Positions 1 to 8,135 of a stretch of DNA of 64,000 nucleotides are shown one piece after another. How positions within the stretch are numbered: position 1 is the first letter of the stretch; every line of letters begins with the position of its first letter. Position numbers and translations under genes: made by a program. Origin of the DNA: Hydrogenophaga flava NBRC 102514 (lineage in GTDB: Bacteria; Pseudomonadota; Gammaproteobacteria; Burkholderiales; Burkholderiaceae_C); contig NZ_BCTF01000015.1 in NCBI RefSeq assembly GCF_001571145.1, positions 62,001 to 126,000 of the forward strand. The letters are read 5' to 3'. Under the pieces are notes generated by a model. That model was given only the letters and a program-made list of their open reading frames with translations. It had not been told where the DNA came from and did not search any database.

Positions 1-43
1 AAAATGCATGCTGAACGACAACATCGACCCTGGAGACCCTTTC

Positions 44-1741
44 ATGACTGAACCGACGCAGGCGTCCGCCGCCCGCCCCTGGCTGGGCGCGTATCCGGAC
101 GGTGTGCCGGCCGACATCGACGTCGAGCAATATCCTTCGCTGGTGCACCTGCTGGAAGAGAGCTTCCAGAAGCACGCCGCCAGCACCGCCTACAGCTTCA
201 TGGGCAAGGACGTGGGCTATGCGCAGGTCGACAGCCTGTCGCAGGCGTTCGCGGCCTATCTGCAGGGTCTCGGGCTGGTCAAGGGCGATCGCGTCGCGAT
301 CATGATGCCCAACGTGCCGCAGTACCCGGTGGCTGTGGCCGGCATCCTGCGCGCCGGCTTCGTGGTGGTGAACGTCAACCCGCTCTACACCGCGCGCGAA
401 CTGGAGCACCAGCTCAAGGACTCGGGCGCGAAGGCCATCGTCATCATCGAGAACTTCGCTGCGACGCTGGAACAGTGCATCTCGGCGACGCCGGTCAAGC
501 ACGTGGTGCTGGCCGCCATGGGCGACCTGCTGGGCCTGATCAAGGGTGGCATCGTCAACTACGTCGTGCGCAACGTGAAGAAGATGGTGCCGGCCTTCGA
601 CCTGCCGCAGGCGGTGCGCTTCAACGAGGCCATTGCGCGCGGCACGCGCGGCACGCTCAAGCGCCCGGACATCCGGCCCGACGATGTGGCGGTGCTGCAG
701 TACACCGGCGGCACCACTGGCGTCAGCAAGGGCGCGGTGCTGCTGCACCGCAACGTGCTGGTCAACGTGCTGCAGTCCGAGGCCTGGAACGCGCCGGTCA
801 TGAGCAAGGTGCCGGTCGGCGAGCAACCCACCAGCGTCTGCGCCCTGCCGCTGTACCACATCTTCGCCTTCACGGTGAACATGATGCTGGGCATGCGCAC
901 CGGCGGCAAAGTGATCCTGATTCCCAATCCGCGCGACCTGCCGGCGGTGCTCAAGGAACTGAGCAAACACACCTTCCACAGCTTCCCGGCGGTCAACACG
1001 CTGTTCAACGGCCTGGCCAACCACCCCGAGTTCAACACCGTGAACTGGCGCAACCTCAAGGTGTCCGTGGGCGGCGGCATGGCGGTGCAGGGCGCGGTCG
1101 CCAAGCTGTGGCTGGAGAAGACGGGCTGCCCGATCTGCGAGGGCTACGGCCTGTCGGAGACCAGTCCCTCGGCCACCTGCAACCCGGTGACCAACACCGA
1201 GTTCACCGGCACCATCGGCGTGCCCCTGCCCAACACCTGGCTCAAGTGCCTGGACGACGAGGGCAACGAGGTGCCGCAGGGCCAGCCCGGCGAGATCGCC
1301 ATCAAGGGCCCGCAGGTGATGGCCGGCTACTGGCAACGCCCCGACGAGACCGCCAAGGTCATGACCGCCGACGGGTTCTTCAAGACCGGCGACGTGGGCA
1401 TCATGGACACGCGCGGCTACTTCAAGATCGTGGACCGCAAGAAGGACATGGTGCTGGTCAGCGGCTTCAACGTCTATCCCAACGAGGTCGAGGACGTGGT
1501 GGCCCAGCTGCCGGGCGTGATGGAATGTGCCGTGGTGGGTGTGCCCGACGAGAAGTCGGGCGAGGCGGTCAAGCTGGTGATCGTCAAGAAGGACCCCGCG
1601 CTGACCGAGGCGCAGGTGCGCGAGTTCTGCAAGGCCAATCTCACAGGCTACAAGCAGCCCAAGGTGGTCGAGTTCCGCACGGAGATGCCCAAGACGCCGG
1701 TGGGCAAGATTCTCCGCAGGGAGCTGCGCGACAAGAAGTGA
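44..1741 (+). CDS. fadD: Long-chain fatty-acid-CoA ligase
   Basis: Activates fatty acids to acyl-CoA with ATP via an acyl-adenylate, feeding beta-oxidation; cytoplasmic or membrane-associated. The 565-residue length is typical. The AMP-binding P-loop YTGGTTGVSKG lies at about residues 220-230, followed by GYGLSETSP, GFFKTGDVG and GFNVYPNEVE. The C-terminal PKTPVGKILRREL carries the adenylation lysine. I chose the ATG at 44 because a purine-rich TGGAGA sits just upstream; an in-frame ATG at 8 would add 12 unconserved residues. The gene is followed by a hairpin, so it is probably transcribed apart from mtnN. Function is secure; preferred chain length is not readable. Confidence 0.93.
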   Translation: MTEPTQASAARPWLGAYPDGVPADIDVEQYPSLVHLLEESFQKHAASTAYSFMGKDVGYAQVDSLSQAFAAYLQGLGLVKGDRVAIMMPNVPQYPVAVAGILRAGFVVVNVNPLYTARELEHQLKDSGAKAIVIIENFAATLEQCISATPVKHVVLAAMGDLLGLIKGGIVNYVVRNVKKMVPAFDLPQAVRFNEAIARGTRGTLKRPDIRPDDVAVLQYTGGTTGVSKGAVLLHRNVLVNVLQSEAWNAPVMSKVPVGEQPTSVCALPLYHIFAFTVNMMLGMRTGGKVILIPNPRDLPAVLKELSKHTFHSFPAVNTLFNGLANHPEFNTVNWRNLKVSVGGGMAVQGAVAKLWLEKTGCPICEGYGLSETSPSATCNPVTNTEFTGTIGVPLPNTWLKCLDDEGNEVPQGQPGEIAIKGPQVMAGYWQRPDETAKVMTADGFFKTGDVGIMDTRGYFKIVDRKKDMVLVSGFNVYPNEVEDVVAQLPGVMECAVVGVPDEKSGEAVKLVIVKKDPALTEAQVREFCKANLTGYKQPKVVEFRTEMPKTPVGKILRRELRDKK

Positions 1742-1758
1742 CGCGGCGCCTGCGACAC

Positions 1759-1792
1759 AATGACAGGGCGGCTTCGGCCGCCTTTGTCATTT
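1759..1792 (+). terminator. Hairpin with UUCG tetraloop after fadD
   Basis: GGCGGC (1767-1772) pairs with GCCGCC (1777-1782) around a TTCG tetraloop, and TGACA (1761-1765) with TGTCA (1785-1789) extends the stem. Only short T stretches follow, so termination may be partial. It sits between the fadD stop and the mtnN start. Confidence 0.55.
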
Positions 1793-1805
1793 CCGGAGCC
1801 ACTGC

Positions 1806-2555
1806 ATGACCCGAACCGCCATCGTCGCCGCCCTGCACGACGAACTCGCCAGCGTGCTGGCGCTGATGCCCGACGAGCAGAAGGAGGTGGTGGGTGGGCG
1901 CGAGTTCTGGGTCGGGCACCTGCACGGGCAGGACGTGGTTGCGGTGTTGTCGGGCATTGGCAAGGTGTCGGCCGCCACGACCGCGGCCCTGCTGATCGAC
2001 CGCTTCAAGGTGCAGCGCATCGTGTTCACCGGTGTGGCCGGCGGACTGGGCCCGGGCGTGAAGGTGGGCGACGTGGTGCTGGCGCGCTCGTTCCTGCAGC
2101 ACGACATGGACGCCTCCCCGCTGTTTCCGCGCCACGAGGTGCCGCTCTACGGCCGTGCCCGCTTCGAGGCCGACGCGGCCCTGGCTGACGCGCTGGAGCT
2201 GGCCTGCGAGCGCATGCTGCACAGCCTGCCGCAGCAGCTGGGCGCCTCGACGGTGGACGCCTTTGGCCTGCAGGCGCCGCGCCTGCACCAGGGCCTGCTG
2301 ATCAGCGGCGACCGCTTCGTCGCCACCACCGCCGAGAGCGCGGCGTTGCAGCGCGAGCTGCCTGACGCCCTGGCGGTGGAGATGGAGGGCGCGGCCTTCG
2401 CCCAGGTCTGCCACGACTTCGGCGTGCCGCTGGCGGTGGTGCGCACCATCTCCGACCGCGCCGACGACGCGGCGCACGTGGACTTCCCGCGTTTCCTGCG
2501 CGAGGTGGCCAGCCGCTACAGTGGCGCGCTGATCGACACCCTGCTGCGCGCATGA
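1806..2555 (+). CDS. mtnN: 5'-methylthioadenosine/S-adenosylhomocysteine nucleosidase
   Basis: Hydrolyses MTA and SAH to adenine plus the thio-sugar, clearing by-products of polyamine synthesis and methylation. The 249 residues have the phosphorylase-type fold signatures: an N-terminal IVAALHDELASV, the VFTGVAGGL glycine loop, EMEGAAFAQVC near residue 192 (the ribose-binding Glu) and the late SDRADD with the catalytic Asp. Length is slightly above the usual 230. Its stop overlaps the next start by four bases (ATGA), implying translational coupling with the DapB-like gene. Confidence 0.9.
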   Translation: MTRTAIVAALHDELASVLALMPDEQKEVVGGREFWVGHLHGQDVVAVLSGIGKVSAATTAALLIDRFKVQRIVFTGVAGGLGPGVKVGDVVLARSFLQHDMDASPLFPRHEVPLYGRARFEADAALADALELACERMLHSLPQQLGASTVDAFGLQAPRLHQGLLISGDRFVATTAESAALQRELPDALAVEMEGAAFAQVCHDFGVPLAVVRTISDRADDAAHVDFPRFLREVASRYSGALIDTLLRA

Positions 2556-3223
2556 ACCACCCCTCCATCCTGATCGCCGGCTCCGGCAAGCTGGCGCGCG
2601 AACTGCTCACGGGCCTGGCGCCCGACGCCAAGCCATGGAGTGACCGGACGGACGCAGACGGGGTGCGGGCCGTGGTGCATGCCGGCTCCGGGCGCGAACT
2701 GCCGGACATCCTGCGCTTCTGCCGCGAGCGCACATTGCCGCTGATCGAACTGTCCACCGGCACCGGGGTTGCGGACCTGGCCGACGGCGTGCCGGTGGTG
2801 GTCTGCGCCAACGCCAACCTGCTGATGCTCAAGTTCATGGCCATGCTCGCGCGCAGCGGGCCGTGGTTCCATGGTGAATCCGTGCACCTGACCGAGTCGC
2901 ACCAGGCCGGCAAGACCTCGGTGCCGGGCACGGCGGTGGCCCTGGCGGCGTCGCTGGGCCTGTCGCCAGAGGCCATCGTCTCGGTGCGCGATCCGGCGCT
3001 GCAGTCGACCGATCTGGGCATTCCCCCGGACCACCTGGGTCGCCACGCCTTCCATCGGATCGAGATCGGCGAGGGCGACTGCCGCCTGCGGCTCGAGACG
3101 CTGGTGACGGGCGGCTCGCCTTATGCCGAGGGTGCGCGGCGCATCGTCGATGCGGCGCTGGCCCACCCGCTGGAGCCGCGCTGCCACGACGTGGTCGAGT
3201 TCATCGACAAAGGCTGGCTCTGA
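2552..3223 (+). CDS. DapB-like (dihydrodipicolinate reductase family) paralogue
   Basis: A 223-residue protein that resembles DapB without being the canonical enzyme, which is encoded at 10286-11107. An N-terminal dinucleotide-type loop AGSGKLAREL (residues 9-18) replaces DapB's GASGRMG. The catalytic-loop equivalent is ESHQAGKTSVPGTA (116-129): the His and Lys of DapB's [15 protein letters not shown] are kept, but the second His and the Ser-Gly diaminopimelate-binding pair are altered. CANANLLMLKFMAML parallels DapB's [17 protein letters not shown]. It overlaps mtnN by 4 bp. Substrate unknown; an NAD(P)H-dependent reductase is a reasonable inference. Confidence 0.75.
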   Translation: MNHPSILIAGSGKLARELLTGLAPDAKPWSDRTDADGVRAVVHAGSGRELPDILRFCRERTLPLIELSTGTGVADLADGVPVVVCANANLLMLKFMAMLARSGPWFHGESVHLTESHQAGKTSVPGTAVALAASLGLSPEAIVSVRDPALQSTDLGIPPDHLGRHAFHRIEIGEGDCRLRLETLVTGGSPYAEGARRIVDAALAHPLEPRCHDVVEFIDKGWL

Positions 3224-3236
3224 CCCCGTTGCGGCT

Positions 3237-4223
3237 TTACTTGAGCCAGCCGCGCTTGCGGAAGTACAGCATCGGCACCACGGCCGACAGCACCATCAGG
3301 CCGAGTGCAAACGGGTAGCCCCACTTCTGGCTCAGCTCGGGCATGTACTGGAAGTTCATGCCATAGAGGCTGGCGATCAGCGTCGGCGGCAGCAGCGCCA
3401 CGCTGGCCACCGAGAAGATCTTGATGATCTTGTTCTGGTTGATGTTGATGAAACCGACCGTCGCGTCCATCAGGAAGTTGATCTTGTCGAACAGGAAGGC
3501 GGTGTGGCCGTCCAGCGAGTCGAGGTCGCGCAGGATCTGACGCGCGTCCTCGAACTGCTCGGCATTCAGCATGCGGCTGCGCATCAGGAAGCTGACCGCG
3601 CGGCGCGTGTCCATCACGTTGCGGCGGATGCGGCCGCTCATGTCCTCGTGGCGCGCAATGGCGGCCAGCACCTCGCCGGCCTTGTTGTCCGTCACGTCGC
3701 CCGCGAGCACCTGGCGGCTGACCTGTTCCAGGTCGTCGTAGATGTCTTCGAGCGTGTCGGCGCAGTATTCGGCGTCGGCGTCGAACAGCATCAGCAGCAC
3801 GTCCTTGGCGTTCTCGATCAGGCCGGGCATGCGCCGCGCGCGCATGCGCAGCAGGCGGAACACCGGCACGTCCTCGTCGTGGATCGAGAACAGCACGCCC
3901 TGGCTCTTGAGCTCGGCGTTGTGCTGGTTCAGGATGAAAGCGACGCGAATCGCGCGCGGGTTTTCGTCGTCGTCGATCAGGAAGTCCGAGCGGATGTGCA
4001 GCTCGCCGTTGTCTTCCTCGAAGAAACGGGCCGATTCTTCGATGTCCTCGTCCATCGCGTCTTCGGGGATGGACAGGCCGAAGTGCTGTTTGACCCAGCG
4101 CCGCTCTTCGGGCGTGGGGTTTTCGAGGTCCACCCAGATGGGTTTGAAGCGGGTCAGCTCTTCGAGCGACTCGATTTCTTCCTGGAACAGGCGGCCGTTG
4201 GCCAGGGTGAAGACGTTGAGCAT
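3237..4223 (-). CDS. corA: Magnesium/cobalt transporter CorA
   Basis: Pentameric inner-membrane channel for Mg2+ (also Co2+ and Ni2+). The 328 residues show the long acidic, helical cytoplasmic N-terminal domain, the first membrane helix ending in the diagnostic YGMN (GMN about 288-290), a short periplasmic loop, the second helix, and a positively charged tail FRKRGWLK. Start ATG has a GGGAG upstream. It lies 178 bp downstream of the patatin gene on the same strand, with a structured leader in that gap. It converges on the DapB-like gene with only 13 bp between stops. Confidence 0.94.
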   Translation of the reverse strand: MLNVFTLANGRLFQEEIESLEELTRFKPIWVDLENPTPEERRWVKQHFGLSIPEDAMDEDIEESARFFEEDNGELHIRSDFLIDDDENPRAIRVAFILNQHNAELKSQGVLFSIHDEDVPVFRLLRMRARRMPGLIENAKDVLLMLFDADAEYCADTLEDIYDDLEQVSRQVLAGDVTDNKAGEVLAAIARHEDMSGRIRRNVMDTRRAVSFLMRSRMLNAEQFEDARQILRDLDSLDGHTAFLFDKINFLMDATVGFININQNKIIKIFSVASVALLPPTLIASLYGMNFQYMPELSQKWGYPFALGLMVLSAVVPMLYFRKRGWLK

Positions 4224-4289
4224 GGGGGCTCCCGGGCAAATGGTCTGGCGGAACCGGGCGCAGGTGCGCGCCGGTGGGCGGTTCGGACG

Positions 4290-4385
4290 GCGCTTTCAGC
4301 CGGCCGCCCGCCTTTGCATCAGACGGTCGCGGGGAGGGCTGAAAGCACACGACTGGGCGGTGTGCTTTCCATGAGGAGCTTTCAG
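4290..4385 (-). promoter_or_regulatory. corA 5' leader with mutually exclusive hairpins
   Basis: Seen directly (plus-strand coordinates): segment C at 4337-4350 reads GGCTGAAAGCACAC. Its GAAAGCACAC (4341-4350) pairs perfectly with GTGTGCTTTC at 4360-4369 (10 bp, 9-nt loop). Its GGCTGAAAGC (4337-4346) pairs perfectly with GCTTTCAGCC at 4292-4301 (10 bp). Its CTGAAAGC (4339-4346) pairs with GCTTTCAG at 4378-4385 (8 bp). Only one pairing can form at a time. The region lies entirely in the corA leader. I infer an RNA switch or attenuator; no T-run follows, so control could be Rho-dependent or translational. Confidence 0.5.
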
Positions 4386-4401
4386 AATCGGGAAGCCCGA
4401 A

Positions 4402-5670
4402 TTATGGCATCGCCCCGTTGCGCAGCGGGGTGTCGGAATGCGCGAAAAAGGCCTTGATCTCGGCCTGCTTGCGCCAGGCGTCGTGCTCGCCCAGCTCCAT
4501 CAGGGCGTTGACGAACGGGGGTTCGAACATCAGGTAGCTGGCCAGCGAGGCCGCACTGCCGGCCGCGCCGCGTCCGGTGTCCAGCGCCCCGAGTCCGATC
4601 AGCGTGTTGCGGGTTGTTGCCGGCAGGCTGTCGATGTGCTTGTGGGTCAGCTCATCCAGCGAGAAGCTGGGCTGCAGGGCCAGCACCCGCACCGGGTGGT
4701 AGGGCAGGGCCGCGGCGAGCCCGTGGGGCAGCTGGGCCAGGGTCTGGCTCACGCGCTGGGCCTGCTCGACGTCGGCCTGCAGGGTGTCGTGGAACACGCT
4801 GGCCATCGCATGACCGGCGATGGTGCCTGCCGTGGGTTCGTCGGCCACCCGGGCCGCCAGTCCCGAGCGCTGGGGCTGGCCGGCGCCGATGGCCAGGATG
4901 CGACGGGCGCCGAACTGGATCGCGGGCGACAGCGGTGAGAGCTGCCGCATCGAGCCGTCGCCGAAGTGTTCCCGGTGACCGTCGACCCAGAGTGGCACGG
5001 CTGGAAACAGGAAGGGGATGGCGCTGGAGGCCATCAGGTGCTCGACCGTGATGGGCTGGAAGTCGGCGCGCCGCCCGGGCCGGTGCCAGGGCTTCAGCGG
5101 ATGCCCGGGCCGGATCTGGCAGAAGGTCCAGTGCTCGCCGGTGGAGTAGCTGGACGCGGTCACACCCAGGGCCTCCAGGTGCCCGTCGGCCAGACCGAGT
5201 TCCAGGCTGCGCAGATCAATGGCCCGGTGGAGGGTGTCCACCAGCGGGAGGGTGTCGAGCAAGGCGCGGTGGCGACGCACCTGGCGTGCGAGCGTGAGCC
5301 CGGCGACGATGCGGTTGGCGCGAACCCAGTTGGGCGCATCCAGGCGGTAGACCCGTTCCGAGCGCAGGGCGCTCCAGAACGCGGACAGTTCGTGGAAGGC
5401 CTGCAAGCCCTGCGCGGCGTGGCTGGCCAGGAAGGCGGCGTTGAGCGCACCGGCCGAGGTGCCAAACAACCAGCGGAACGGGAAGCCACTGCCGGGCATC
5501 GAGCCGGCGCTGCGCCAGTGGCTGTGCATCACGGCGATCGCCTTGAGCACCCCGGCCTGGTAGGCGGTGCGGGCACCGCCCCCCATCAGGACCAGCGCGC
5601 AGGCGCCGTCGTCCGTCGGCGCAGGAGCGGGGCTCAGCAGGTTGTAGGTGATCAGCGTATCGAGGGACAC
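4402..5670 (-). CDS. Patatin-like phospholipase
   Basis: Predicted serine lipid acyl hydrolase using a Ser-Asp dyad. The oxyanion-hole glycine run MGGGARTAYQAGVL begins at about residue 29, the nucleophile elbow GTSAG at 70-74 (Ser72), and the DG of the dyad in HFGDGSMRQLSPL at about residues 237-239. The 422 residues include a C-terminal extension beyond the patatin core. No signal peptide, so probably cytoplasmic or peripheral. Start is GTG at 5670 (no ATG fits); divergent from the MFS gene with 42 bp between them. Confidence 0.87.
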   Translation of the reverse strand: MSLDTLITYNLLSPAPAPTDDGACALVLMGGGARTAYQAGVLKAIAVMHSHWRSAGSMPGSGFPFRWLFGTSAGALNAAFLASHAAQGLQAFHELSAFWSALRSERVYRLDAPNWVRANRIVAGLTLARQVRRHRALLDTLPLVDTLHRAIDLRSLELGLADGHLEALGVTASSYSTGEHWTFCQIRPGHPLKPWHRPGRRADFQPITVEHLMASSAIPFLFPAVPLWVDGHREHFGDGSMRQLSPLSPAIQFGARRILAIGAGQPQRSGLAARVADEPTAGTIAGHAMASVFHDTLQADVEQAQRVSQTLAQLPHGLAAALPYHPVRVLALQPSFSLDELTHKHIDSLPATTRNTLIGLGALDTGRGAAGSAASLASYLMFEPPFVNALMELGEHDAWRKQAEIKAFFAHSDTPLRNGAMP

Positions 5671-5712
5671 AGAAAGGGTCAGCGCTTACATTGGCAGGCT
5701 GATTTGAAAATC

Positions 5713-6939
5713 ATGACACAACATTCCCTTGCTCCCATCCGCGAGCGGTGGCTGCTGCTGACCATTGCCGGCATCCAGTTCACGCACATCCTCGATTTCA
5801 TGATCATGATGCCGCTGGGGCCGCAGTTCACGCAGCTGTTTGGCATTAGCGACGCCCAGTTCGGCCTGCTGGTCTCGGCCTACACCTTCTCGGCAGGTGT
5901 TTCAGGGCTGGCGGCGGCGACCTATGTCGACCGCTTCGATCGCAAGCGGCTGCTGCTGGTCCTGTATGTGCTGTTTGCTCTCGCCACGCTGGCGTGCGGC
6001 CTGGCGCCTGGCTATGGATTCCTGATGGCCGCGCGCATCGCAGCCGGCCTGTTCGGCGGAGTGCTGTCCGCGCTGTCGCAGACCATCGTGGCCGACGTGG
6101 TGCCGTTCGAGCGGCGCGGGCGGGCGATGGGGGTGGTGATGTCCTCGTTCTCGTTCTCCACCGTGGCGGGCGTGCCGATCGGCCTGTTCCTGGCATCCCG
6201 CTGGGGCTGGCAGCTGCCCTTCCTGGCGATCGCCGGTCTCAGCGGACTGCTCGCGGTGGCGGCTGCGCTTACGCTGCCACCGCTGCGCGGCCATCTGCGG
6301 GCGCACGGTCACCCCTCGGCCTGGCGAGGCATCGGGCGTGTGGTGGTCAATCCGAACCACCTGCGTGCGTTCGGCTTCTCGGCGCTGCTGGTGTTTGCGG
6401 GCTTCTGTGTCATTCCCTTCATCACGATCTACCTGCAGTCCAACGCTGGCGTGCTTCCCGAGCAGGTGCCCTACGTCTACCTGGTGGGGGGCGTGGCAAC
6501 CCTGGTCACGGCGCGCTGGATCGGGCGCCTCACGGACCGCAAGGGCAAGGTGCAGGTGTTCGGTGTCCTGGCGATCACCGTGACGGTGCCGATCCTGGCC
6601 ATGACGCTGCTGCCACCCTGGCCGCTGCCCGTCATTCTGGTGGGCACCACCGCGTTGTTCGTGTTCCTCAGCGGTCGCATGATCCCCGGCATGGCCCTCA
6701 TCACCGGGGCCGCCGATCCGGCCCTGCGCGGCACCTTCATGGCGCTCAACGGGGCGGTGCAGTCGGCTTCGATGGGGTTCGCTTCGTTCCTGTCCGGCCT
6801 GATCATTGGTCGCGATGCCGCAGGGCAGGTGCAGAACTATTGGGTGGCAGGTGTGATTGGCGTCGGTGCCAGCCTGGCGTCCATCGCGCTGGCGCGCCGC
6901 CTGGTCATTCATTCGGCCGCACCCGCGCACCGGGCATGA
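5713..6939 (+). CDS. MFS transporter, 12-helix exporter type
   Basis: Inner-membrane secondary transporter of 408 residues. The first helix begins soon after the start (WLLLTIAGIQFTHILDFMIMMPLG), a family style seen in AraJ-like sugar/drug exporters. The loop after helix 2 carries YVDRFDRKRLLL, the MFS motif A, and a later GRLTDRKGKVQ is its second-half counterpart. An upstream open frame reaches much further 5' but is antisense to the patatin gene and lacks membrane character. Substrate is not predictable. Confidence 0.85.
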   Translation: MTQHSLAPIRERWLLLTIAGIQFTHILDFMIMMPLGPQFTQLFGISDAQFGLLVSAYTFSAGVSGLAAATYVDRFDRKRLLLVLYVLFALATLACGLAPGYGFLMAARIAAGLFGGVLSALSQTIVADVVPFERRGRAMGVVMSSFSFSTVAGVPIGLFLASRWGWQLPFLAIAGLSGLLAVAAALTLPPLRGHLRAHGHPSAWRGIGRVVVNPNHLRAFGFSALLVFAGFCVIPFITIYLQSNAGVLPEQVPYVYLVGGVATLVTARWIGRLTDRKGKVQVFGVLAITVTVPILAMTLLPPWPLPVILVGTTALFVFLSGRMIPGMALITGAADPALRGTFMALNGAVQSASMGFASFLSGLIIGRDAAGQVQNYWVAGVIGVGASLASIALARRLVIHSAAPAHRA

Positions 6940-7090
6940 ATGCCAAGGTTTTCTTTGATGCCCTTTGTTGCAGTGCAGGCTTGCGCCCCGGCGCAATCGT
7001 GGGCATAGTGGGTTTGAGACATCCCCGAGGCCGCAGGGGGGTCCGCCCACCGGCGGCTTGTGTCAACCCGGAGCATTAGGAGGCTCTTGT

Positions 7091-7420
7091 ATGAACCTGA
7101 CGATCAGCGGTCACCACCTCGAAGTCACCCCCGCCCTGCGCGGTTACGTCACTTCCAAATTGGAACGCATCTCCCGACACTTCGACCAAGTGGTCGATAT
7201 GAAGGTGCTGCTGACGGTAGACAACCTCAAGGAAAAAGACCAGCGGCAAAAGGCCGAATGCAACATCCATGTCAAGGGGAAAGACCTGTTCGCGGAATCG
7301 GCTCATGCCGATCTGTACGCCGCCGTCGATGAACTGGCCGACAAGCTGGACCGCCAGGTGCTGCGCTACAAGGACAAGGCGCAGGATCACCACCACGATT
7401 CGGCCAAACGCCTGATGTGA
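7091..7420 (+). CDS. hpf: Short-form ribosome hibernation promoting factor
   Basis: Binds the 30S decoding region in stationary phase and promotes inactive 100S ribosomes. The 109 residues are the short HPF form, starting [20 protein letters not shown] and containing the conserved acidic-basic helix and the [21 protein letters not shown] region. A strong TAGGAGG precedes the ATG. It is first of the conserved set hpf-ptsN-hprK; in many relatives rpoN precedes it, but here an MFS gene does. An intrinsic terminator follows it. Confidence 0.92.
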   Translation: MNLTISGHHLEVTPALRGYVTSKLERISRHFDQVVDMKVLLTVDNLKEKDQRQKAECNIHVKGKDLFAESAHADLYAAVDELADKLDRQVLRYKDKAQDHHHDSAKRLM

Positions 7421-7469
7421 GTCCCCGCTGCTGCCGGCGGCCTTGGCGCCGCGTGTGCTGCAATGCAAC

Positions 7470-7500
7470 AAGCCGCTTGGAAAGTCAAGCGGCTTTTTTG
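7470..7500 (+). terminator. Intrinsic terminator after hpf
   Basis: Ten-base stem: AAGCCGCTTG (7470-7479) pairs perfectly with CAAGCGGCTT (7486-7495), with a 6-nt loop GAAAGT and a run of Ts from 7494 to 7499. It separates hpf from ptsN, so ptsN needs its own promoter or read-through. Confidence 0.9.
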
Positions 7501-7560
7501 TGCCTGCTGTCTAGGCAAGCATTCTCAACTCGGCATAATTTGCGCTCCGAAGAGGCCCAA

Positions 7561-8031
7561 ATGAACCGTCTATCCGTGATTCTGCCTGCCACCCAAGTGC
7601 TCGTTGGTGTGGACGCAACCAGCAAGAAGCGTGCTTTCGAAGAGGCGGGCCTTCTGTTTGAAACCCTGCATGGTCTCAACCGTGCATTGATCACTGACAG
7701 CCTGTTTGCCCGCGAGCGTCTGGGTTCCACCGGGCTGGGCCATGGTGTGGCCATTCCCCATGGTCGCATCAAGGGACTCAAGCAGCCGCTGGCCGCGGTG
7801 TTCCAGCTGGGCAACCCGATCGGTTTTGACGCGCCCGACGAGCAACCGGTGCAACTGATGATCTTCCTGCTGGTGCCGGAAGCGGCCACGCAGAAGCATC
7901 TGGAAATCCTTTCCGAGATCGCCGAACTGCTCAGCGACAGCCCGCTGCGTGAGCAGATGAAGAGCTCGACCGACGCGGCTGCCCTGCACGCGCTCATCAC
8001 CGGTTGGCAGTCGGCCCACGCGGCCGCATAA
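7561..8031 (+). CDS. ptsN: PTS IIA-like nitrogen-regulatory protein PtsN
   Basis: EIIA-Ntr of the nitrogen phosphotransferase system, a regulatory phosphoacceptor that in relatives tunes K+ uptake and stress responses. The 156 residues contain the IIA type-2 active site [11 protein letters not shown] with the phosphorylatable His67. Upstream, a CATAAT at about 7534-7539 could be a -10 element for a promoter downstream of the hpf terminator. The gene is followed by hprK, a pairing typical of betaproteobacteria. Confidence 0.93.
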   Translation: MNRLSVILPATQVLVGVDATSKKRAFEEAGLLFETLHGLNRALITDSLFARERLGSTGLGHGVAIPHGRIKGLKQPLAAVFQLGNPIGFDAPDEQPVQLMIFLLVPEAATQKHLEILSEIAELLSDSPLREQMKSSTDAAALHALITGWQSAHAAA

Positions 8032-8040
8032 GACTTGCCC

Positions 8041-8111
8041 GCCCCCACGCTCCAGCGCTGCGCGGGTCGCTGCCCCCCGAGGGGTCTGGTTTTGCTTTGC
8101 GGCGGCCCGGC
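8041..8111 (+). repeat. Interspersed GC-rich repeat, copy A
   Basis: About 70 bp in the ptsN-hprK gap that match, in reverse complement, positions 23562-23631. Shared blocks include GCCCCCACGCTCC, CGCGGGTCGCTGCCCCCCGA and GGCGGCCCGGC; by eye roughly 55-60 of about 70 aligned bases agree. It resembles a dispersed REP-like family I recall from Comamonadaceae intergenic DNA; that recollection is not verified. Confidence 0.7.
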
Positions 8112-8135
8112 CGCAAGCCCTTCCACCGTCGTTTC

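Noticed and set aside
7016-7070. Third copy of the dispersed repeat upstream of hpf
   Set aside because: It is GC-rich with a short CCGCC/GGCGG hairpin, but only short words are shared with the 8041 and 23562 copies.
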